From assembly GCA_032622095.1 (NCBI GenBank), contig CP136068.1:47860443-47924442 (forward strand): 64,000 nt of DNA, given 5' to 3'. Each line of letters opens with the position of its first letter. Position 1 is the first letter of the stretch. A program made the translations under genes and the position numbers. The notes under the pieces are model-generated. The model did not search any database. It was not told the DNA's origin and saw only the letters and a list, made by a program, of their open reading frames with translations. The DNA comes from Siphonodentalium dalli (lineage: Eukaryota > Mollusca > Scaphopoda > Gadilida > Siphonodentaliidae). This document shows, piece by piece, positions 1-13,700 of this stretch.

Positions 1-292
1 AATTACACTCTATATGAACATAAACTTGGTACAAAAACAGCCGTATATTAGCGAATTCATATTACGAATACGTCCGTATCTGGCGTGTTTGATGCAAACC
101 ATACGAAACACGCCCATATTGACATTATTTAATCTAAATGTTTTCATCGACACAACTTACCAAATTCACGCTCTTCACAATGTGGTTTCACTGCGGTCAT
201 AACCAACGAAATAACAGGTACACACTCATTGTTGACATATTTTCAAAATCGACTGTTGTTGTGCAGAATTTATGTTCATATAGAGTGTAATT
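1..292. mobile_element. MITE-like element with 24-bp terminal inverted repeats (left edge at window start)
   Basis: Positions 1-24 (AATTACACTCTATATGAACA...) are the exact reverse complement of 269-292. The interior has no coding capacity. The left terminus may extend beyond the window, so the target duplication cannot be judged. Confidence 0.6.
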
Positions 293-1633
293 CAGATTCA
301 GATAACACCAATATGGGCGTATTTGGGTTTTTTGAAAAACGTTCAATGTAAACCTATTTGCGTGAGGATATGTTGCATTTATATCCATATTGTTTGGTAA
401 GTGGTGTGTCATTAAAACATACCTGCACCATTGTTCGTGAGGTGCAAGTGAAATTGAATAAAAACCAATTTAATTTAAATTTTAGTCCAGACACAGACCA
501 TCTTGTTTAGAAAATTTGTTGGATTTTGTTTCACAATACCAGAATATAATCGGGGGGAAATTCAGTGATCCCGGTGAATATATCGTTGAACGATCAGGGT
601 ATAGCTAACGCTCCTAAATTATTATGTCGGAATCCCGGTGAATTCAAAGAATCACGGTCGCGAATCTACTGCAATACTAACGTCGGACGATGTTTTGGCA
701 AATTACCCAAGAAAACGTCCCGAATATATTCTCAGGGGTATACCAATAAATCTCATTTAACTCACATATGCCTACCGTCCCTTCATTGCCGAGTCTCTGA
801 ATAATTATGTTTAATGGAATATAAAGTTTTAACTGAGTGAGCAGCATTAAACTAAACTGCCAATATATGTCAGTGTGAATTGTGAACAGGGTAATGTTGT
901 TTGCTCCTTCTCGTTGATATATCTCACTTGTTTTCATTTACAACAACATGATACGGATTATGCAAAAATAAACAACAAACAAAAGATACAAAAACAAAAT
1001 TGAAACGACCAACAACACATGACATCAATAGCACTTGCCTTTCAAAGCTGTTGAGTCTCCAAGATTCTTTCCCACTAAGTACGACTCTGTTTGAGTGGCA
1101 TGTACCTGTCATCAATGGACAAACAACATTTCCATTCAGTTGGTAACAAGATATTCAAGAAATGCATGAAACGCCATAAGGTGGTAATGTACAATTAACA
1201 TGTGGAAATGGAATGTTAAAAGGAAGAACTTATATAAACTTAGGCGCACAAATAAGAATAGTAGTCGACGTTAGTGATAATGGCGACAGCAATGTTGGTT
1301 GTGATGTTTAATCAATCTCAACGTATGTAATGCTGTCGAGTGCTGATACCGCTCTATAGTATACATATAATAACCAGCTTGTAGATGATGTATACCAGAC
1401 AAAGAAACATAAAATATACCATAACAAACTGGGTCATTGCCATCACAAATGTGCAGCTAATCACATACATATTTCAGTTCCAAATATGTACGGACACAGC
1501 GTGCCAACGTGTTTGGAATATAATGGAGCATTTGTATGGTCGTCGCATTCAAATAACTATCACATGAGATGTATCGAAGTTATTTATTTCGTTATGTGTA
1601 TTTTTCCACGATACTCTTAACGGTGTCACTCAC

Positions 1634-1744
1634 CATTGAAGAATTCAGTCCGGCGTAAACTATTGCCGGCTTAGTAATGACGAGATAGTTCTGTGTGTCA
1701 TCCAGCTGCATACTAATGCCACAGTTTACCCATCCGATTGAATT
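1634..1744 (-). CDS. XDH/AO-like exon 12 (start of flavoprotein C-terminal domain)
   Basis: The exon opens [15 protein letters not shown] and ends [13 protein letters not shown]. It aligns with the family segment QNAHAxVNAGFxxxxD...KPxIVxGG. Acceptor TTTTTAG, donor ATG|GTGAGT. I could not recognise a following exon between 1 and 1600, so the gene probably continues beyond the window. Confidence 0.9.
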
Positions 1745-4700
1745 CTAAAAATACAGAAAGTATAGTAATGGCTTGAGCTGCAACATACACATTCACCACC
1801 AAGTTGATTTCATTATGTGTGGTGAAAGTAGGATATGTGATGTGTATCCGTGCCTTATAAAAAATACCATGATGTCCGTTTTTATGTATTGAAAGGCCAA
1901 ATGTGAAGTATATTGCAACAATATACAGAATAGATACGTGTACTAGAAGTGTTCAAGAAGTGACAGAACATTGCCTGCAAGATCGATTTCGCTACACAAT
2001 AAGATTTCTTAATTAATTTGTTTATTAATTATTGGTTGGGGTAATTAACTATCAATACAATATCAATGTATTTTCAAACCGACATTTCCCAAGCGTTTTT
2101 TTTTGTTCACGCACGAAGATTCCAAGTGTTAAATATTCTGACCAAAGTTAGTGATTGAACACTCCCGTCCTGTCCGTGTGTGTTCCATTATACGCACCTG
2201 ATGCCGCGGCGACACCTTATATAGGCGGATGAAGAAGTCACTTCCGATACCGGGTATCACCATGTAATTTATCACGCGTCTCGTCATGTCGGTCTGAAGG
2301 AACTGTGTCAGGGAGAGCGGTTCAGTGCCACTCGGTCCACCTGTCAATCAGAGGGGTGTAACACAGTTGGAATACATCTTATATAATACGATATATCACA
2401 GGGGAGGTAGAAAAGATGTGATTATGGATAATTATATCATTCTTTGGAAAGGGACACAGCATCTAATGATGGTAGCTTCAGGATAAAAATTGCCTTTAAA
2501 TACATAACAAAATAATATTCACTATTTGTCGCCATCATTCACTCCCCAATATGCTACTCTACGCGTAGAAATTAACCCCGCCCCGTTCGGACATATAATT
2601 ACAAAGATATTCATCAAATCCAGATCATTCGGAAAAATTTCATCGAATGGCTTAAGTTGTCAGAAACAGAATTTCAGAACGGACGAAATATGATATAAAA
2701 AACCGCCATTCCGACTGACTCCACTTCGATAAAAACAGGTTTTCAACACACAATTTAGGATACTAAGATCTAGCATTGGATGAATCACGACTGTGCTTTG
2801 ACAATGACTGACATGCTGGAATTCGTTTTTTTTTTACTTTTAAACATGTAGTTATCGCTCAAATGTGTGTCATTTGTGTACGCAGAATGTGTAACTTGCG
2901 ACGTGATTGCTTATATTCTTTTCAAAAATGTTGATGAAAATAAATAGCATACTGCGAGAATTAGGTAAGTACTAACAACTGTTATTTAAATCTTATTTTT
3001 GTGTTGATGTTCTCTATGTTATTTTATTTCTGGAGGGGTTCTGAAGCGTTTTTAATTTTGCCAAAAAAACTCCACAGACCAGGAACATGCGGTAATTGTG
3101 ATTTCCCAAGTTATTTCGATTTCACATCGATCAATGAAAATAGGTCTATAGACAGGCACGCAACATGCAACTTTGAGCGACAAAACCATGTTTCAAAGTC
3201 AAATAAAAATTGAATTTGAGCATGCCAGATATTGTGTCAAAGCACAGACGTGATTCAACCAATATCATATCTTAATAAACGTTTTTTAAATCAAATATCG
3301 TCGTTCTGAAATTCTGTTTCAGACGCCTTAAGTCTTTCGATGAACATGTTTTGAGTTGATCTGGATTTGATGACAAGTATCTCTAGGAGAGCGATGGATG
3401 ATGATGAATGGTGAATACTATTTTAACATTTTAAAATGCAATTTCTATCCTGAATCTACCATTTTAGATGCTGTGTCTCTTTCCCAACAATTATATAATT
3501 ATCCATAATAGAATATTCCCGACCCCCTGTGCGATATATATAACATGATTTGAGATAGCAGTTTGACAATATTCTATGCGACACACGAGCAAGAACCAGC
3601 ACCACGTTGTACAATGGATGTTCTCTCAATGTATATTTTTAACACATTTGTCCAACCTTACCTAACCTAAAAGATCGAAGATGAAGACCCAAATTATTTA
3701 TATTAAATATGGCTGTTATCAATATAGAAGCGACCAATTCGAAGATAAAGATGTCTGTTTTCTCCTGTAATTTTACGTGACGATCACAAATACACATTTG
3801 GCAAAGAAAGATGAAATATCATTTTGTCCAGCTCGGTATAAATGTTTTATCTTCTAAATTGTTTTCTTGTATACGCTCGAATCAAAATTCATGTACACGT
3901 GTATAAGGCAGAACAGGTTTCATCCAGGTTTCACATTGGCTGGGAATCCTGAATACAAGTTGAACAAGAAACCGTAACTATGTGTATTAGTATGTGTATA
4001 TAGTATTTTACCGACAGTTAGACCTGCACCGATCGTCTCCAGTGCCGTAAAGACGTCAGATGGGAACGAATTGTTGTTGTTCTTGATCATTAGATTCCCA
4101 GCCCAACTACCGGCCTGAAATTCAATAACATTACTGATGTCATTCATTTGATGTGGTTATAGATATTTACCAATGTGGTAACTGGTCCTGCTTAGCTTAG
4201 TTGCACGAGGAGGACAAACCAACGTGGTAGCATTGTCCTGGAAATGTATCCTCCCCCAGTTTTCTATTGACTAAAATCTGGTTATACTTCATGTAAAATG
4301 CTTGTATAACACATATTCATATTAGGATAATACACATTTAAACATATAATATGAGGGGGTGTTTATACATTAGCCGGTTAAGATCATGTTCGCTATAGTC
4401 GCTTAGCGAGAACAAAATAGTGTTTGTACTTTACCTGGTAATAATTGTAGCTACCTGGCGTTGCAGCTATCCGGTTTTCATCTTCTGGATAAAATTATTC
4501 AAGACAAGCACCTGGTTGTCGTACGGATTATGATTCGCTCTGCAGTTAAGTTAGATGTTTAGCTGTGGCCATGATTGCCTTTCAACAATTAACTCGAAAA
4601 ATATTATTTTGTAATCACTGATAGAGCAGCCAGCTTCTGATCTGCGTACATGTGTAAGTTTGTTAGCTTGATTAGTTCGGATCAGCTTTTCGCCTACATG

Positions 4701-7700
4701 TGGTGTTATAATATAAATTTGACATGCCTTATAGTTACTTGGCAGATGATTTCCGCTACAGGGGGTGGTATCCTTGAAATTACCAAACTGCACCCCTTGA
4801 ACCAAGATAATCTCCCAAGTTTACAAACCCTACCTTTCATTTTTCAACTAGAACTTCGTGGTGATTTTTTTAAATTGATTTCATTTTTTGACTTTTCACC
4901 GGGAGGGAGCAGGGGCCATTACCGACCGACCATCAGTTTCGGCCACAAAACATGGGAACTTTTAGGAACATCTGACCGGGAATGCTATAACAATGAAACA
5001 ATAATGCAGGTACTATACTTCTTAGTCAATGTATGTTCCTGAATACTATAATATACCGTACGGGAAGGTCCAATCTCGAGACTGCATGATTTATGCGAAT
5101 TTAAGTTTGAGTCGATTTCGTCAATTCGGGAAAATTTGATGATTTCATTATAAGGCGAAATCGCCTGCACAAGTAGCCCAAATCGTTCAATCTCGAACTG
5201 GTACATTCACATACTCTGAAATACACTATCGATGAACATATATCAAATAAGTAATACTTATTACCTGCGTTATTTGTTTAATATTGAACATTGGAAAAAT
5301 AACACAAGCCATATACAACAGTTGTAAAGTTCCAATTCAGAACAAGTCGAAGCTTTAAAAAGTTCACAGGTTTAATGAATGTAATATGGTATCTACGGTG
5401 TAGCCAGAATATAGATTCATGACTTGGACTAGGTTTAGCCACGTGGGGGATAGTTTGGAAATGAGCACTTGAAAATCCTAGCACCTGGACTCGCCCACGC
5501 TCCTCGTGTGGTGGATATGTCCAATCTGACACACCTAAGGTTGCGAAATCCATTTCAATAAAAACATTTGGCAAAAAATACGAATTTAACATATGCTACT
5601 GCATGGCAATGTGTATATAGGGATGTGTACACAGTTACCATATCATTATTATCATAGTATACACAGGGAGACGCCTCCGCTGTGGGGTGTATTCCGCTTA
5701 GATATTAAATTGCACACCGTCCCCTGTATACCAATTTCCACATATTTAATCCAATGATATAAACAATCTAATTTGGAGGCCATACAGGAACATAAATTCG
5801 ACATACACGTTCCGTGTTGAATAAAACTAGTCTATAGAAACACTTTATTAGAATGTGTGTTATTTGCTGAGACATAATAGTCCAGGCACATATCCATATA
5901 ATTATGGATATAACAGTACAATACTGCAGCTGGATGAGCACTAACCTGAATATAATTAACGAACATATGTGACCAATGAATATAAGTATGATAACCGTCT
6001 ATATGCTTATCCCCGTGCATGTGTAAACGGCATGCAGTAACTTACATCGGGTAAAGCGTGGCCCGCTTTATTGATAACCGGCGATGTGTAAAAACAATAC
6101 ATCTACAAGGAAGCGGATATTTGTTTACATGTATACAACCATACCTCTACGAGGAAGCGGATATTTGTTCACATGTATACAACCATACCTCTACAAGGAA
6201 GCGGATATTTGTTTACATGTATACAACCATACCTATACAAGGAAGCGGATATTTGTTCACATGTATACAACCATACCTCTACAAGGAAGCGGATATTTGT
6301 TCACATGTATACAACCATACTTCTACAAGGAAGCGGATATTTGTTTACATGTATACAACAATACCATTCTGCAGTTGAGTAAGAACTAAAGGGGAAACTA
6401 TTAACATAACATGAGACAAATGAATATAATTGTGATAGCGATTTATGCTTATCTTCCCCGGCGATGAATAAACGGTTTGCAGTAACTTTCGCATTGTAAC
6501 GCGTGCCCCACTTAGTAGTAGAGGCTCTAAGGTCCCAAAAATGGCCAAAGTGTGCAAAATTGGATAAAAGCATGAAACTTGGTATACACATAGTTCGTGA
6601 TATGGGGGTCAATATAAGAGCGAGACCCAAGCGTGAAAGTGACCTTGATGACCTTGAGGTCAAGGTCAAAGGTCAAAATTTCAATTTTTAAATGGCGGTA
6701 TGAGTTATAACATTTTTAAGACAACAAATTACTTATACATATCAAAATTACATAAATATGACTTCAAATAGGCCATATTAGTCACATTTATAACAAAATC
6801 TACAAAGATCTCGAAAACTTTCATATTTAAGCTCAAAAAGTCAGTTGTTCATCCAAATAATTGCAAAAATTCTATGAACAAATGAATATAAAGGCCCAAC
6901 TATTTAACATGCTCACTAAATGCCACCACATTCCACATCATTGTATTGCATATATATATCAGCGTACATTACAAGAGTGAGACCCAAGTATTAAATTCAC
7001 CCAGATGACCTTGAGGTCAAGGTCAAAGGTCAAAAACTCAATTTTATAAAATTGTTAATGGTGTGAGCTGAGCCTGAATTATTCCTCGATATTGGTCCGA
7101 AATTACATAAATATATTCTACTACTGAAATCTCAGAAATTCTATCAATTAATGAACATATATTTCAGTAAATGTTGGTAAGAAGATCAAAAATTCAATAT
7201 ACCTGTAAAGTCACAAAATAAAATGCCAACATGATGCCACCAAGTTATACATTTAGGCACATGTGTTCAGTCGTATATGGATAACAAGGCTTTCAGAGAG
7301 TTTTGCAAAAAAATATGTTACTTTTATAAAGTAACATTTTCTCATTTTAGTCACCCAACGCATTGCACAATACATGTATTACCCAAATGTTTGACACATA
7401 AGCACTACATGCGGTGGAAAAAACTTGGCATGATCACATGGTAATCGATTTTCTGGTCAGGATTAAAGGACAGTAAAATCACATGTCAGCAATTTATAGA
7501 CAGATTATATGTTGAATATGTTGAACCGACATGCATTCAATTTGGTAACAATTATGAGAATATGACTACCATTACATGCACACCCAATAAATGAGATCTG
7601 TTGTCCAGAATATAATATCACCAATCATGTTATTGGCATCAAAACTTGTTACGAAAGATTAAGTCATGCTAAAGACAGAACTAGAGTGTGGATACAAGAG

Positions 7701-10700
7701 CATTGGATATAGACATATTCCCTACTAAAAACAAGAGACCGTAATATATATATCATACGTGCATGTTATGTGCTAATTCTGATTACTCGTACATCAATTG
7801 AGAATGAGCTCATTGATAAAAAAAAAGTTTGCTCCCAGTGACTGTTGAGATCTCACCACACTAAAGAAATTGGTCCTTTGAAAGTTCAGACAGTTATAGT
7901 GCTAAAATCACCCCATGTTGGACACGAGCAGACATATACTGTGTCATATAAATTGTAGCAGTGTGGTTAGAGACTTGTGGTTGTTATGTGATATATCGTC
8001 TACTGGCCATCACTCTGGTCGCCGAACTAGAGACTAGCATTGTGATATAGCATACCCTTCGATTCACCAATTCCTCAGATATACCCTGTTGGTATTACTT
8101 GGTAACATGTATTGGTTTTCTCTTGAAAAAAGGAAGTTTAGTTTTGAAAGAAATGTGCAAACAATGCTATAATAATATTTTTTTCGCAGACAAAATATGT
8201 CATTGCTTGTTTAGAGTGTCAAAATGCTATGCCACTGAATCCAAAAGCAAGCAAGGCTGGCTCTCTGGTGTTTACATCTCCGATTTAGTAGACAATGTGT
8301 GAAATGGTCATCAGCTAGGGGTGGCCTATATACTAGTATATCTATGTATCAATGGGCCGCATAACATGTACAATGACTGGATATTCACATCAGTGGCAGG
8401 TTACCGTATCTCATTATAGTGTCGGTATTCAGAAAGTTGTTGGTCATATTGCCAGAACAGCGATGTCGGGGAACTGGATGTCTATAGTCTCCCCATATTA
8501 TGTTATCCGGTACCTCAATAGTTCCCAAAGTAGTGGGTGGTATCTAGGAACTGGGTGCATGTCCATCGTGGTGGACGAAAGCAGGGGTCAAATCACTGAT
8601 TCCAGCATTAATTGGTCAGCTAAAGTACCCACCGCACATAATAACACATATCCATGCAAACCATACATTTGTTTGGCCTCTGATCATCAGCATCTAGGAT
8701 AGCCCATGTAGTGGCATAGCGAAAGATAGGACTTTAGTCAAAGTGCCACAGTTTAGTGGTGACCAGATAACATACACCGGTATATGACTATTCCTCTAGT
8801 TTACCTGTGTCGTTGGATTTGGGAGGAATTTGCGAGTCATCTGGGGCAGTGTATTCTACGTATCTATCCCGAAATTGGGACACCAGTGCTCTTGTCTATA
8901 TTGATGTCTAGAATATCCATATTATGTATCCGTATTGTGGTGGTCAATGTCAAGAGAAGTCACTGTACTCTAACAGCTGTGAAAAGCGTGACCTACACGT
9001 ATATCCAGCAATGACAATATATTCTTATCCTGGGACTGGGCTACCCAAATACAGAAGGTGGTCTGATATCTCACTCATGAAGACTGAACAACTCTTCAAT
9101 TCTGTAATTTCAGGACTTTGTCTGCTAATACCAACTCTTAAAGTGATGTGAAACACTCCGGTAGGGTGATCAAATAGGAATGTAGAATATTCTTGTTCAA
9201 AGTAGTTATCTTTACAAATTTTATATGCAAATTGACAACACACACCGTCATTCTTATATATTAATTAAATGCAGCGACTGTCGATGGCAAAATGTGTTTC
9301 GTTAGTTTATCGCCGATAGATGCGTCCCGATTCAAGTAGTAAATATTTACAATTCAGCGTATTTCAGACGATGTTTTCTGCGGAGTGGTGTGGTCGAATT
9401 GCTTGAGATTTTTGGCGACGTTGGTAGAATGCTAGATTCCTCCAGCTGGCATAGCGCCTGAACACTAACTTGTCAGTTTCACGCACCCGAACAAGTACAT
9501 AATATGTCTTTAAGTATGAAACTTTTTTAATTTTGATAATAAAACCATCAAATTATCTTCAGTATATTATGAAGAATATTAGCAAGGTATAGCCAATATA
9601 ACTTGTATTGCCATTGCCAAATAAAGTAACCTGATGCATGCCAACATTCCGCCTACACTTACATGCTGGTCAAGCCATTTGGAAGTTTTGTGTCAAATGT
9701 GTAGCAGCAAAAAGATTTTCTATAGTGAGAAACCAACACTATTCATGCAGTAGGAGAATATAGGAGATTCAAATGTTTCCGTGTGTCTTGATTGAAGTCA
9801 AATAAGCATATCGGCTGTTGCATTTTGGACATGTCGCTTACCACAAGATTATGTTTACACATTCTGAGCACTACAAATTGGGCCGATATCTCAAAACGTG
9901 TAGCTTTGGTGCCGTAAATCTCACGACTTCTCCTGCCAAGTGTGTATCCATACAAGTATACCACAGTAGCACATGTTACAAGTTAAACGAATGGTTGGCT
10001 GAACCTGGCCATTATCACCTCCTTCAGTGAAATCAGTAGAAATGGTAATTTATTTATCATAGAGAGGGGTACCATTCTAATGCTTTCTTTCTTCAAATTG
10101 GTATTTTGCCCCAACGCTTACTGGCTGTGTTATTGGCACTCATGACTGAAAACATCTTTTTTTTTCTCAAAACACATTGATGACAGATCTTGAAACATGC
10201 TGTTAGGAGTTGAATATGATTTCGATAAATCGCCGACTTGACTTTATTCAGTTTAATTTTCAAAACAGGTATACATTTTGACTAAGTACTACATGCGACA
10301 AGCGTATGGTCTGAACTGTATTAGCTTATGACAATACAATATTAATGGGATGAAAATAATAATTTAAAAAAATGGTGTATCTTCGTTGATAAGTGCCGTG
10401 TGCTGGTGAGGCATGGGTTCTTTTATTCATCCTAATAAGGTATTTGATAGTGTTAAAATAATCAACACCAGCTAACACCATTCACTTAGTGGTATGTAAG
10501 CGCATCATTCCAGTTTAAGAAACTGATATTCGTTTGTTTTTTTATTGGGGTTAATGGCCGTTATAGCTGCTATGTCACATCATGGCATATCAGGTCAGGT
10601 TTACAGGTGGAGGATAGGCTGTGAAGAGGATATATCTCACTGAGAATAAATCACTGAACACAGGAAAGCAATTGACAAACTTTCCCAATTACATGTACAT

Positions 10701-13700
10701 GAATCTCTGTGTGTGCCAGCTGATTCAAATCAGTTTCACCATCACTAATTGGAATGGCTTATGTTTGTCTTATGCAACACATACCTTACCAACTGAGCCA
10801 CTTTGTGCCCCCACCTATATTGGATATAATTATGATTGTTGCAATATGTTTGAATAAAACATCTAACATGATACGCCTAAACCATCCCCTCTCCCAAGTG
10901 ATAATTGACAACATGGCACAATTTTAAGTTCAAGGTCACCAAAAACATTCCAACTCTCATATAAAGCCCCCAAATATTATGATGTTAGTCATATTATGTC
11001 TCCCCAGTGTGAAGTAATGAATAATATGCACAATGCATAATTGTTAGCTCCCTTATGCACATTCCAGACAACATATAGTGAAAATTCATGTTGATGACCT
11101 TGACCTTGACCTCAAGGTCATATGAGGGGGTCTGCCAATTTGGGTCTCGCTTCGAACTGAACCCCCATGGTCTACTCTATATGTTTACCAATTTTCATGC
11201 TTTTATCCAAATTTGCACACCCCATCAGCTTACAGCCCCCACTATAGATGGATAACCGGCGATGTGTAAACGCCCGAGTAAAGGGCTCTTGAATGGCCTC
11301 ATTATCCGAGCAGCAGTACGAATATAATATATACCTGTGGGCAATATACTATTGAATAGACAATATTGACAATACTATTGACAATTTACTAATATGAATT
11401 CACAATATCGCTACAAATACATCCATACTTTACTGTAATTATATATACAACTTCAATGTACTGTACTTGATGGTATCTTTGCCCTGTATTTCGGGTTTTA
11501 CATGTTATCTTTGAAAAGTTGTGCCTCCTGATTTACTCAATATCGTTTGGGCCTTTTATTATGATACTCAGTTTTCACATATTTCTAAACTTGAATAGTG
11601 CCTTGCGATTGGGGCGATCATATTATCTAGGGTCCAATGCTGTGAATGGCTTTAAATTCGTTGGTATCAATTTTTGTGGTTCAGCCATTTATGACTTTTT
11701 CGTGGGTTCGTAAATTCATGGGTCTATCTGTCGCCTCCAATCTTCCAATAATATCAACAAAGTCCAAATAATGGAAGTGAAGATACCTTGGTGATCCGTC
11801 GGAAATTGCGCACCCGCACTGCAAGCGTATAATTAATTAGCATGTCGCATGTCCAAGCTTTTGTTGAAGACTATTGAGAATGTCAACAACGGGATTGTAT
11901 TAAATAAACCTACATAACCCAGATGAAAGTCGCTCTCTCCTCATAATATAACTACCTAGACTCACTGTGAATGCACATCGAGTTAATAGAGTTACATGTA
12001 CCTCCCGCATGACATTCTCAAAATGGCGACCGCGATAATTTCGAATGTAACATGGGGTTTTTATCAACAACCATGAAAACCACAAAAAATTGGACCACCA
12101 CGAATAAATGTACGTTTACAGTATGCTATTCTCTGAGATAATTAGATCGATTTGTTGAAGAAATAAATGGAGATTCACTCACATTTCGGACGGGTAGATT
12201 TGCCATGTTACCCAGATACCCCGCCACCTGCTCCAGATACTGGAACCCTGGGTGTGACGTGATACTTCTGAAGTATGTCATCAATTGGGACAGGGTTAAA
12301 GCAGCGCCTATGAAGGCTTCGGTTGGATATAACTGAAATGGAAACAATTAAGAGAAATGTACTTGTAATCGACATTGTCATATAATCTGGACGCCATCGA
12401 AACGGCCATTAATCTGTTGGCATCTACTTATAATATGGTTACTCCGTCGCCATTCTGAGGAGTTTGTTGAGGTGCTGTCTTTCTAACCTTTTTAAAACAT
12501 ATCTCTGTTATTTGTAGTAATAACTCAAGGGGATTCGTGTTGCCATATATTATTGGAGTATAATTGCTGGCATGCTAATGTGTTAAGTGAGATTCGACAT
12601 AAAGTTGTCAGTCATCTGTGCGTGTATTACAATTTATAACCGAGCGAGGGTGAAGAAAGCTTCAGTACTGTGGTGTTGTCGTGTCCACAGTGAAGGGAAA
12701 TTCGGGACCATGTGGCGACTAGTGGTCAGAAATACATTATATAAATTTAGTGGCGTGGAATGTGATCAACACATTTCAGTTTCCGAAAATTCCTTTGTTC
12801 CACATACATTTCTCAGGAAACCTCGGCAAGTGGCCACAATGTGTCAGTCAGAGGTCCATGCAATGATTTAGACAAAGTACGACAATAGTTTTACAATGTG
12901 TCACAGAAGAGGACTAGGAGGAGACATTGCGGGGATTAAGTCTGACTTTGTTATGTTACTGGAATTTCTTAAATTTAACGTACATCAGTCATGTAGAGTG
13001 TGACTATTCCCTTTATATCCACGATGATATCGTAGTTCCATGGACCAAGGTCAGAGTTTACACCTGGAATAATAAAGGGCGAAAGAAGAACATTATAGTA
13101 AAAACCGTCTGGGTGCCATGCAATCATAGATGTAGTATATACGTACACACTCAAACAGCGATATGCGTCTGCGCTGGACCGATAATTACGTTTGCCAAAT
13201 ATTTTGCCAAATATATATGTTTTTGCTATCAATTTATGCAACATTGAGTCATATATCTCGATAATCGCTGTTTGTGCGACGTTTGATATCGATAGGATTT
13301 AGAAGGGTTGTTGCATCAGAATGGTACGTCAAAATAATGGGGATTAGCTATTTAATCACCACCACTATACCTACTATAGTAATCCCTCCGATCGTGGATA
13401 CTAATCGTATCGGATTAACTGCATCTCAGTAGAGGTGTTAAGTTTTCCTAAACCTTATAACACACCACTAATACAACTATATTGTAAACGTTTCCCGAAA
13501 TGAATAGTATTGATGTTAAAATTGACTTGCCAAAACTATTGCCAAAAGAAAATAAGTTTTGCCAAATGTGGATTATTTTTGCCATTGGCAAATGTAACAA
13601 ATGGCAGCGCGAACCCTGATTAGATGTAATTCAGAAATAGAAAAAACACAGAATTGTGATCATAATATCATCATACAAAAACAGGCTTGACACTATAGAT

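Noticed and set aside
1-1600. Search for exon 13 of the XDH/AO-like gene
   Set aside because: No minus-strand frame matches the expected continuation after KPAIVYAGL. It is probably outside the window.
4650-5042. 130-codon plus-strand frame
   Set aside because: No recognisable domain; it lies in an intron of the minus-strand gene, antisense to it, and has no supporting splice or start context.
6102-6365. Possible CRISPR-like array (regular repeats)
   Set aside because: Units are contiguous with no unique spacers, and the genome is eukaryotic.
6058-6389. Three overlapping plus-strand reading frames of 69-106 codons with repeated FTCIQPYLY-type peptides
   Set aside because: They are the three frames of a stop-free 44-bp minisatellite, not a gene.
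8352-8702. 116-codon plus-strand frame
   Set aside because: No family resemblance. The surrounding 8300-9150 segment shows scattered GGTAT-type words and looks like old repeat sequence.
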